Shown here: piece after piece, positions 55,233 to 61,520 of the stretch
Layout: the number at the start of each line of letters is the position of its first letter
Numbering within the stretch: position 1 is the first letter of the stretch
Assembly (NCBI GenBank): GCA_900546005.1
Contig: URBJ01000001.1
Span: forward strand, 1 to 61,520
Origin: an uncultured Alistipes sp.
Lineage (GTDB): Bacteria > Bacteroidota > Bacteroidia > Bacteroidales > Rikenellaceae
Direction: 5' to 3'
Length of the DNA: 61,520 nucleotides
Made by a program: the position numbers and the translations under genes
Notes under the pieces: model-generated
What the model saw: only the letters and a program-made list of their open reading frames with translations
Databases searched by the model: none
What the model was told of the DNA's origin: nothing

Positions 55233-57959
55233 CTAAAACTCAAGTAAGATGTGAGCCTCTCCATTGAATGGAGACAACGTTACGGTTTCGGTTTCCGGAT
55301 CATAGTCGCCACCCGTTACTTGGTTGGGTAGCATCTCTTCGGGGTGGGGAAGCCGAACCTTTATGCAGGCCGGTTTACGTGCATTGTCGTTGCATTTTAC
55401 CACAGCCTCGATACGCCCTTCCCGAACGTGTGAGACCACTTTCACATCGAACGTTCCGAAATAGCTCTGTACGTTCGTCAGTTCGATGCTCTTGCCGTCT
55501 TCCATCCATCGGCGCGGAATGACACGGAACAGTTGAAGCGTATCCCCCTCCTCCATGTAGAGCATCCAGCGGGTTTCCATCAGGAAGTTGGCCTCCTCGT
55601 GCGTTTTGTGCGGACTCAGCTTGTACAGATGTTCCCAGAACGTGTAAGTTCCCTTGTCCGCATAGGGAGCCATCGTATAGTAATAGGTGCTCAGGAAGGG
55701 CTTTACCATTCCCTTACGGGCCTGAAGCCAGTTATGTCGGCTGTAGTAGGGTTGGCTGAAAGCGGAATTTTCCTGCAGCATCAGTTCGCTGGAATAGTTC
55801 AGCAGGGTTTCGGCCAAGGGTTCGTTCGGATCCACAACTTCGCAAAAGATCAGATACATCGGCCCCAACATGTCCGCAACCGTAAAGGTTCCGTGTGAGC
55901 GAAATGTTTCGTGTTTCTGGTAGAGCAGGCGTGGGCCCGGAGCCTCAGTCCAAGGTGGAAGTGTCGGGGACCATGTGCCGTCTCCCAAAGGCACCACGGG
56001 GGATTTCGCCATCGTGCTGTCTACCGATTCCCGGATGGCCTTTTTCCAATCCTCCGCTTCGGCCTGCAGATTACGGGCCATTTCTTCGGAACCGATAGCC
56101 GCAAACACTTCTGCCATCCGTTTTACTCCCAGATAGCCGTATCCGTTCAGCATGAATTGGTGGAAGTGGTCTTCCGGGTCGGCAACCTTACCGTCGATCA
56201 TGCCGTAACCTTTTCCGCGGAGGCTGTCTTTTTTGCTGCGTTCGCGCCATTGGTGCAGGTAGTCACAGGCCTTTTCCAGCGAGGGTGTGATCTGCTCGAT
56301 CCACTCCCGATCACGAGTATAGCGATAGTACTCTCCGATTGACCATAATACAGCTCCTGTTTCGACCATATAGCCGTTGTAGTTCTCGATCCGACCATCC
56401 TCCTGTTGCGTTTCGATAAAGTAATTCAAGGCTCGTCGGGCGATGTCGTTCCACCCCATCGAAAGGTAGAATTGTATGATCGGGGCACTCTCCGTACCGA
56501 TCGGACTGTAAACTCCTACATTGGCTGCGAGGGTACCGTCGGGTTCCTTGCCGTAGGTAACCATGTCCAGATGGAGCAGGCCGGCGCGGATCATCTCGTC
56601 TATTCTCCGTTCCGGTAGCGAGATACGGGCAGCCTTGTCCAGTTTGTTTTTCCAGTAGGCTTTGCACGTTTGGTAGCGTTCCTGTTCGGACTCCTTGGCG
56701 AGCTTTTCGGCACGTTCCAGCGAAATAGGTTCGTGAGGAATGCAAAACGAAACATCGATCTTTTCCCCCGGTTGCAGCAGGATGGCCATCTCCTCGTTTT
56801 CGATCGGCCTCCCTTCGATTTTCGAGATACAGAAAATCCTGTCTTCGGAGAAGGAGGAGAATCCCTGCTTCGGGTCGTAGCGATACGCCGCTCCCATGTA
56901 CAGATTATTTATCGGTAGGGCAGGACGGGGAGTTTTGATCCATGCGTATCGGGGTACCGAACCCTTGTTTTCGATCGATGTCAGAACATAGAGCACGGTC
57001 TCCTCGTTCGATGGGGGTGTAGAGGCCACGATCTCTTCTAACTGTTTTTTTTGCGTCTCGGTGAAGACGCGGCCTCCCGATCGGCTGTCTGAAATCATGT
57101 AATGGGTCCCCTCGACATGTTCCGCAGTTAACGTCGATTTTTCGAGCGAGACGAAAGAGACGCTGTTGTAGTGTATGTCGTCGTCGATCATGTGTGAGTG
57201 ATAGATGGGAAGTACGCCCTCCTCCAAGTCTCTTTTGATGTTGTCCATTACACCCACGCCACGGCCCAGCGCGTAGCGGTAGTAGATCGGAGCCGAGTTT
57301 GTCTCGGGCAGCACCACGGGCGACGAAGAAAAGATCGGGCGTATGGTTTTGTCTTCAAGCATACCGTCGGGCAGCTCTTCGGTGATTTCGAACAAGCGAA
57401 TATCGCGGCTGAGCCCGAGCCAGATTGGTACGTTGGAGTTTCGGGTACGCTTGGCAGCTATATCGAAAGAGGCTTCCGGTTCGGTTTCGATCCGCTGGAT
57501 TTTAGTCCGGTTTTTTCGGGCGAGAAGGTCGTGTTCAACTTCGGCGTAGGATCGCGTGTCCTCTTTTGTTGTGACAACTACTTTGTAATCCGGGATATAT
57601 ATCGGCGTATCGGCGTTTACATCGCGCAAAAAGAAAGAGAACGAGCCTTGTGGAGCGTTTACGTGGATGAGGGTAGCTTCGGGTCCGTATGCTACGTTTA
57701 CGCTGTCTAATTGACATTCGATCCGACCTCCGGTGGTGTCTCTGAATTTGAAAGAGTTACCTTGGATTCGCATGTTTTTGGTGCCATCGATCGCATGGAT
57801 TGCTCCGTATTCGGCCGATAGGCTTCCGGAGCCCCCTCCTGATGCCCACTCGATCGCGAATGAGGAGATCGGTTGTCCGTTGGTTTGCGGTCGTGCGTGT
57901 CCGGCAAACCATATCGACACGCATGTAATACCTGTAATCAGGGTTTTCAGTTTCAGCAT
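55233..57959 (-). CDS. Secreted six-hairpin (alpha/alpha)6 glycosidase-like protein
   Basis: 908 residues from ATG 57959, which gives a signal peptide (MLKLKTLITGITCVSIWFAGHA); the frame upstream lacks coding character and covers the promoter. Residues 30-420 are a beta-sandwich region (IYIPDYKVVVTTKED, VPIWLGLSRDIRLFEI). Residues about 455-800 are helical pairs typical of six-hairpin glycosidases (AGLLHLDMVTYG, IGTESAPIIQFYLSMGWNDIARRALNYFIETQQEDGRIENYNGYMVETGAVLWSIGEYYRYT). A C-terminal beta-sandwich closes it. Family and catalytic acids cannot be fixed without alignment; rhamnosidase- or debranching-like relatives are possible. It diverges from the corrinoid operon. Confidence 0.7.
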   Translation of the reverse strand: MLKLKTLITGITCVSIWFAGHARPQTNGQPISSFAIEWASGGGSGSLSAEYGAIHAIDGTKNMRIQGNSFKFRDTTGGRIECQLDSVNVAYGPEATLIHVNAPQGSFSFFLRDVNADTPIYIPDYKVVVTTKEDTRSYAEVEHDLLARKNRTKIQRIETEPEASFDIAAKRTRNSNVPIWLGLSRDIRLFEITEELPDGMLEDKTIRPIFSSSPVVLPETNSAPIYYRYALGRGVGVMDNIKRDLEEGVLPIYHSHMIDDDIHYNSVSFVSLEKSTLTAEHVEGTHYMISDSRSGGRVFTETQKKQLEEIVASTPPSNEETVLYVLTSIENKGSVPRYAWIKTPRPALPINNLYMGAAYRYDPKQGFSSFSEDRIFCISKIEGRPIENEEMAILLQPGEKIDVSFCIPHEPISLERAEKLAKESEQERYQTCKAYWKNKLDKAARISLPERRIDEMIRAGLLHLDMVTYGKEPDGTLAANVGVYSPIGTESAPIIQFYLSMGWNDIARRALNYFIETQQEDGRIENYNGYMVETGAVLWSIGEYYRYTRDREWIEQITPSLEKACDYLHQWRERSKKDSLRGKGYGMIDGKVADPEDHFHQFMLNGYGYLGVKRMAEVFAAIGSEEMARNLQAEAEDWKKAIRESVDSTMAKSPVVPLGDGTWSPTLPPWTEAPGPRLLYQKHETFRSHGTFTVADMLGPMYLIFCEVVDPNEPLAETLLNYSSELMLQENSAFSQPYYSRHNWLQARKGMVKPFLSTYYYTMAPYADKGTYTFWEHLYKLSPHKTHEEANFLMETRWMLYMEEGDTLQLFRVIPRRWMEDGKSIELTNVQSYFGTFDVKVVSHVREGRIEAVVKCNDNARKPACIKVRLPHPEEMLPNQVTGGDYDPETETVTLSPFNGEAHILLEF

Positions 57960-57999
57960 AGTTAGATTAAGTTTTAGTTTAGATAGTTTGTGTTTCCTA

Positions 58000-58031
58000 C
58001 AAAAATATCTCTTTATCGGAAGAATACCAAA
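58000..58031 (-). promoter_or_regulatory. Promoter of the glycosidase-like gene
   Basis: On the minus strand TTTG (58031-58028) and TATTTTTG (58007-58000) are 20 bp apart, a full consensus match, 41 bp before the ATG. The 305-bp divergent gap (57960-58264) otherwise holds the corrinoid-operon promoter. I see no cobalamin-riboswitch core in it. Confidence 0.7.
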
Positions 58032-58217
58032 GAGTTTATCGTTCTCTTTCGGAGAAGGTTTTAGGACGGGCATAACATTCGAGAGACTCTCCCAAATCGT
58101 CTTAGAGATTTTGCGGGGAAGAGGGCGACGAGGTATAATAGGTTTTATCGGTGTAATTGCAATAATTATACGTCTATTTGGCAATAATAAGTCGGATTAA
58201 TGTGGCCTGATTCTGCG

Positions 58218-58225
58218 TATATTTG
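58218..58225 (+). promoter_or_regulatory. -7 element of the corrinoid operon promoter
   Basis: TATATTTG fits TAnnTTTG, 39 bp before the ATG at 58265. No clear -33 TTTG lies 19-20 bp upstream (TTAA at 58197-58200), which would suit an activator-dependent promoter. Confidence 0.5.
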
Positions 58226-58264
58226 TAAAAATGAAACCAATAACACACATAAATAGCCTGAAAG

Positions 58265-58900
58265 ATGACGAACTTGAATGAACTTTACGAAGCGATTCTG
58301 GGAGGAAAACTCGAGCCGGCCCAAGCTGTAACCCGGCAGGCTATTGCCGAAGGAATCGAACCCCAATCCATTATCAACGACTATATGGTAAAGGGAATGG
58401 AGGAGATCGGTGCCCGTTTTGAGGCGGGAAAGGCTTTCGTTCCCAATCTGTTGATGAGCGCCCGGGCGATGAAGGGTTGTCTCGAATTGCTTAAACCCTT
58501 GCTTAAAGGAGACAGCAGTACATCGGCCGGTCGGGTCGTGATCGGAACCGTAAAAGGCGATCTGCACGATATAGGAAAGAATCTCGTAGCCTCGATGCTC
58601 GAGGGATGTGGTTTTGAGGTGATCAATTTAGGGGTCGATGTATCGAGCGATAAATTTATCGATGCGGCCAAGGCCAATCATGCCGATATCATCTGCATGT
58701 CGGCACTGCTGACCACGACGATGAACTACATGAAGGAGGTCATAGCTGCCGTTAAGGCTTCGGGTCTCAGAGATCAAGTGAAGGTAATGGTGGGCGGTGC
58801 TCCGCTCAATAATGATTTTGCGGTGGCCATCGGTGCTGATGGGTACAGCTCCAATGCAAACGATGCTGTTGCTCTGGCTCGCCGTTTGGTAAATGCGTGA
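58265..58900 (+). CDS. Corrinoid (cobamide-binding) protein, MtbC/MttC-like
   Basis: 211 residues. An N-terminal four-helix cap (1-85, FEAGKAFVPNLLMSARAMKGCLELL) is followed by a Rossmann B12-binding domain: GDLHDIGKNLV holds the DxHxxG lower-ligand motif (D99, H101, G104), then MSALLTTTM and VMVGGAPLN. This is the free-standing methyl-carrier of corrinoid methyltransferase systems; the cobalt shuttles between Co(I) and methyl-Co(III). First gene of a three-gene operon, overlapping the reactivase by 8 bases. By family the partners are a substrate:corrinoid and a corrinoid:acceptor methyltransferase; only one UroD-type enzyme is present here. Confidence 0.93.
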   Translation: MTNLNELYEAILGGKLEPAQAVTRQAIAEGIEPQSIINDYMVKGMEEIGARFEAGKAFVPNLLMSARAMKGCLELLKPLLKGDSSTSAGRVVIGTVKGDLHDIGKNLVASMLEGCGFEVINLGVDVSSDKFIDAAKANHADIICMSALLTTTMNYMKEVIAAVKASGLRDQVKVMVGGAPLNNDFAVAIGADGYSSNANDAVALARRLVNA

Positions 58901-59597
58901 CGAAATGGTTACACGGTCCGTTTCATTAGATGAGTTGGAGATCGATTGGGACGGTTTTTGGCAGGAGAGCGGCTTCGGGGGGTATGTTCCCGATGAATCG
59001 GCGCAACGGCTCTATCGAGAAGTGGTCGATGAGGTTCGACGGAGGGTGCATCCGATGTATGGGTATGCCAGTTATCCGAACGAGGGTAGTGATCGGGTGG
59101 CGTTGCGTATGGGAGGAGTCTGTTTTCAGGCGGGAGGGATCATTTCCCGATACCTTTTCGAGGCCGATGAGTTCGTTGTGTTTGTAGCGACGGCGGGTCG
59201 GGAATTCGAATCGTTGCAGCGAGAACTTGGCCGTGAAGGGGATATTGTCAAACAGTTCATGGCCGACATGATCGGGTCGGAGATTGCCGAAGCTACCGGA
59301 AATTTACTCTCTCGAACACTCGAGAAAATACAATCGGACAGAGGGTTAGGCGTCAGCAATCGGTACAGTCCGGGATATTGCGGATGGCCGGTTGCCGAAC
59401 AGCGGAAGCTCTTCACGCTGTTGCCTCCGGCTCCGTGCGGAATTACGTTGACCGATTCATGCCTGATGCTGCCGATCAAATCGATCAGCGGAGTGATGGC
59501 TGTCGGGACGCGTGTGGAGAAGCGACCGTATGGGTGTGCGATTTGTGGCCGGAAAGATTGTTACAAAAACAGATTACGAAAAGCAGAAAAACGATGA
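58893..59597 (+). CDS. Stand-alone MetH-type reactivation domain protein
   Basis: 234 residues; start ATG 58893 overlaps the previous stop by 8 bases, and ATG 58905 is an in-frame alternative. Residues about 85-205 match the SAM-binding activation domain of cobalamin-dependent methionine synthase: RYSPGYCGWPVAEQRKLFTLL (RxSPGY at 157-162) and ITLTDSCLMLPIKSISGVMAVG. The rest of MetH is absent. The last 25 residues add three cysteines, CAICGRKDC (215-223), that could bind a metal or cluster. I infer that it restores oxidised Co(II) corrinoid protein to methyl-Co(III) with SAM and an electron donor, in place of RACE/RamA iron-sulfur activators. Coupled by ATGA overlap to the next gene. Confidence 0.87.
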   Translation: MRDEMVTRSVSLDELEIDWDGFWQESGFGGYVPDESAQRLYREVVDEVRRRVHPMYGYASYPNEGSDRVALRMGGVCFQAGGIISRYLFEADEFVVFVATAGREFESLQRELGREGDIVKQFMADMIGSEIAEATGNLLSRTLEKIQSDRGLGVSNRYSPGYCGWPVAEQRKLFTLLPPAPCGITLTDSCLMLPIKSISGVMAVGTRVEKRPYGCAICGRKDCYKNRLRKAEKR

Positions 59598-60598
59598 ATA
59601 CATTCGATTGGATCCGTGAGATTATCGGGACGAAACGAGTAGCGGCGATTCCGATTATGACCCACCCCGGTATCGAAATCTTGGGGTACCGGGTGTTGGA
59701 TGCGGTGGCGGACGGTGAGGTCCATTTCAAGGCGATTCAAGCGCTTGATGAGCGGTTTCCTCAGTCGTCGGCCAGTACCGTGATTATGGATCTCTCCGTA
59801 GAGGCAGAGGCTTTTGGCGCCATACTTCATTTTGCGGAGAACGAAGTGCCGAGTGTCGTCGGGCGGTTGGTCTCGTCGTATGACGAAGTTATGGCGCTGC
59901 CCGTTCCATCTGTCGATTCAGCTCGCGTGCCCGAGTTTCTGAAAGCGAATCGTCTGGCAGCTGAACATCTTGCCAAACCTGTCTTTGCTGGCTCCATTGG
60001 CCCCTTTTCATTGGCCGGTCGTCTCTTCGACATGACCGAAATCATGATGGCGATCTATACGGAACCCGAAACGGTCGAGGCGTTGCTCGAGAAGTGTACA
60101 GCCTTTCTTCTTGCCTACATACGGGCATTGAAGGAGTGTGGTGTTGCCGGGGTCATTGTGGCGGAACCAGCTGCTGGATTGTTGCCCGACGAGGATTGCC
60201 GCCGTTTTTCCTCCGTCTATATTCGAAAAATTGTCGAAGCCTTGCAGGAGGATACCTTTGCGGTGATTCTGCATAATTGCGGAAATTCAGGGCATTGTAC
60301 GGGGGCTATGGTGGCAACCGGTGCCAAAGGCTATCACTTCGGCAATCGCATCGATATGTTGGATGCCCTGCGCGACTGCCCGGAGGATACGATGGTTATG
60401 GGGAACTTGGATCCGGTCGGACTTTTTAAGAATGCGGCAGCCGAGGATGTCGAGCAGGTTACCCGTAACTTGTTGGAGCGTACGGCATCCTATCCGAATT
60501 TTGTTATCTCTACCGGGTGCGATACTCCCCCAGAGGTCCCGATGGCCAATATCGAGGCTTTTTATCGTGCGGTGGAAGCCTTCAATACTTCCCGATAG
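59594..60598 (+). CDS. Uroporphyrinogen-decarboxylase/MtaA-family cobamide methyltransferase
   Basis: 334 residues from ATG 59594, overlapping the reactivase stop (ATGA); the frame extends further upstream but only within that gene. UroD-like TIM barrel with the zinc ligands of the MtaA/CmuA/MtbA branch: H227-x-C229 in ILHNCGNSGH and C309 in ISTGCDTPPE. GNLDP (270-274) is also typical. The invariant arginines of haem-pathway UroD are missing, so it is not HemE. Zinc would activate a thiol, or bind the substrate in demethylases of this family. Without a MtaB/MttB-type partner here it could be either the methyl donor-side or acceptor-side enzyme. Convergent with the AraC gene, 21 bp apart. Confidence 0.88.
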   Translation: MNTFDWIREIIGTKRVAAIPIMTHPGIEILGYRVLDAVADGEVHFKAIQALDERFPQSSASTVIMDLSVEAEAFGAILHFAENEVPSVVGRLVSSYDEVMALPVPSVDSARVPEFLKANRLAAEHLAKPVFAGSIGPFSLAGRLFDMTEIMMAIYTEPETVEALLEKCTAFLLAYIRALKECGVAGVIVAEPAAGLLPDEDCRRFSSVYIRKIVEALQEDTFAVILHNCGNSGHCTGAMVATGAKGYHFGNRIDMLDALRDCPEDTMVMGNLDPVGLFKNAAAEDVEQVTRNLLERTASYPNFVISTGCDTPPEVPMANIEAFYRAVEAFNTSR

Positions 60599-60619
60599 AG
60601 GGGTGCATAATTTCGTTCT

Positions 60620-61507
60620 TTACAGTCTGAAGTCCTGTTTGCGGAATTCGGAGGGTGAGATGCCGACGAGGTGTTTAAAGGTGCGGGAAAAGTGGTCTGC
60701 ACTGCCGAATCCGAGTTTTGCGGCGATCTGGGAGACTGTCATTGATGTCTTGAGCAGGTATACGGTGGCTTTGTTGATCTTGAGGTGGTTGAAATATTCG
60801 ATCGGTGCCATCGATGTCTGTCGGATGAATTGGCGGTACAGGTACGAGGGGTTGTAACCGGCGTAGCGGGAGATTTCGTCGATGGTGAGTTTTCGGTCGA
60901 TGTGTTCGTTCATGAAGTGCGTAACCCGGTTGACGATTCCCTCGATGTGACGGGGCTGTTCGCTTATCGTTTCAAACAGCGTGAGGAACCGAAACGAGGC
61001 GATCAGATGGGCGAATGCGAGATTTGCGTAGTTCAGACGATCGAGAGTCAAGGTGCCGCAGAGGACACCGTAAAGGTTTTCGAACAGCTCGATGCGTTGT
61101 TCGATCCGCATGTTAATCGACGGGGGTACCGTGACGGGAGCCTCCATGTTTCGAGCGAAGATTTTTCCCTTCTCGCCGTCGAATTTTATCCAGTAGATGC
61201 TCCATGGATCGTCGTTTTCTGCACCGTAGGACAGGGGGATCTGTTTGGGTAGTACGATGTACTGGTTGGCCTTGATCGGAATCGTCTGTTGTCTGATGCG
61301 GATCGATCCGCTGCCCCAGACGCAGTAAATAAAGAGATAGGCGTCGTTGCCTGACGGTCGTTCGACGAAATGGTGACGGCCATGGGCAATGTACCCTAAT
61401 GAGTGGATGTATAGATCACCTGTCAAAGGGTCGTTTTGTATCAGATCGAGAAATTGTTGGGGGATCACTATGCGGCGTTCTCCCGGAAAACCAGTTTCGA
61501 TACCCAT
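60620..61507 (-). CDS. AraC-family transcriptional regulator
   Basis: 295 residues. The N-terminal cupin sensor domain (about 25-150: RPSGNDAYLFIYCVWGSGSIRI...KANQYIVLPKQIPLSYGAENDDPWSIYWIKFDGE) is the carbohydrate-type AraC ligand domain. The C-terminal double helix-turn-helix is complete (KLTIDEISRYAGYNPSYLYRQFIRQTSMAPIEYFNHLKINKA and TVSQIAAKLGFGSADHFSRTFKHLVGISPSEFRKQ). It ends next to the methyltransferase gene in convergent direction. It is the only regulator near that operon and the glycosidase-like gene, so control of both is a reasonable guess. The start at 61507 lies 13 bp from the window edge, so its promoter is not visible. Confidence 0.9.
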   Translation of the reverse strand: MGIETGFPGERRIVIPQQFLDLIQNDPLTGDLYIHSLGYIAHGRHHFVERPSGNDAYLFIYCVWGSGSIRIRQQTIPIKANQYIVLPKQIPLSYGAENDDPWSIYWIKFDGEKGKIFARNMEAPVTVPPSINMRIEQRIELFENLYGVLCGTLTLDRLNYANLAFAHLIASFRFLTLFETISEQPRHIEGIVNRVTHFMNEHIDRKLTIDEISRYAGYNPSYLYRQFIRQTSMAPIEYFNHLKINKATVYLLKTSMTVSQIAAKLGFGSADHFSRTFKHLVGISPSEFRKQDFRL

Positions 61508-61520
61508 CGGATGCTTTGTG

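Noticed and set aside
57733..58200. 155-codon plus-strand frame before the corrinoid gene
   Set aside because: It overlaps the start of the glycosidase-like gene and its promoter, and the translation has no recognisable features.
57960..58264. Possible cobalamin riboswitch in front of the corrinoid operon
   Set aside because: I looked for the B12-box and conserved core and found neither; only promoter elements are supported.
59594..60598. HemE (uroporphyrinogen decarboxylase) of haem synthesis
   Set aside because: The zinc ligands HxC...C of the MtaA branch are present, the haem-enzyme arginines are not evident, and the neighbours are corrinoid proteins.
1..61520. tRNA, rRNA, CRISPR arrays, insertion sequences
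   Set aside because: I scanned the intergenic regions and saw no tRNA T-arm or anticodon patterns, no regular spacer-repeat units, and no transposase frames or terminal inverted repeats.

Overview
The window looks like chromosomal DNA of a Bacteroidota bacterium, most likely order Bacteroidales. The Rikenellaceae/Alistipes group is a guess from the roughly 50% GC and the gene content. Supporting signs are many start regions with the Bacteroidota promoter form (about TTTG, N19-20, then TAnnTTTG), few Shine-Dalgarno sequences, an S46 dipeptidyl peptidase, a second EF-G-like factor, pyruvate phosphate dikinase, a reverse rubrerythrin, and an ECF sigma/anti-sigma/outer-membrane barrel operon. I see no tRNA, rRNA, CRISPR array, insertion sequence or prophage.

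Layout from the left. 1-16.3 kb: a truncated RelA/SpoT-family gene with a damaged hydrolase site, a GNAT enzyme, a PerR/Fur-type repressor plus reverse rubrerythrin operon with a clear promoter and operator, a YhcH protein, an EF-G paralogue with altered GTPase motifs, DUF456 and HAD proteins, a SPOR protein with lgt, a fibronectin-type lipoprotein, riboflavin synthase with an S24-type regulator, and gyrA with a TPR protein. 16.5-31.4 kb: a secreted endonuclease/exonuclease/phosphatase-fold enzyme, ppdK, a five-gene envelope operon (two SGNH hydrolases, MBOAT acyltransferase, PAP2 phosphatase, ICMT-like methyltransferase), citrate synthase, deoC, and the sigma/anti-sigma/barrel operon. 31.4-47.6 kb: birA and dapD, a prolyl oligopeptidase, a UXS-like epimerase, asd, a class A PBP, a metalloprotease-propeller-barrel protein behind ssb and a SUI1 factor, then punA, lpxK and sppA. 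47.7-61.5 kb: mrp, a 486-bp AT-rich non-coding region, nadA, a DPP7-type peptidase, glnS, a small TonB-C-terminal-like protein, a secreted glycoside-hydrolase-like protein, a three-gene corrinoid methyltransferase operon and an AraC regulator.

Two things stand out. First, gene direction and strand composition both switch at about 48.8-49.3 kb. Left of it 33 of 40 genes lie on the minus strand and the plus strand is C-rich. Right of it 7 of 9 lie on the plus strand and the plus strand is G-rich. The gap at the switch carries a helically phased array of CTRTCAACA-like 9-mers next to a very AT-rich tract, so I propose it as the chromosomal replication origin. Second, the right end holds a compact set made of a corrinoid protein, a stand-alone MetH-type reactivation domain and a UroD/MtaA-family methyltransferase. 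The three are translationally coupled, and a secreted glycosidase-like gene and an AraC regulator flank them. This is a candidate cobamide-dependent methyl-transfer or demethylation system whose substrate and methyl acceptor are not visible here.

Functions are read from recognisable motifs in the translated sequence. No database search was run, so family names rest on motif recognition and subfamily specificity is inference.
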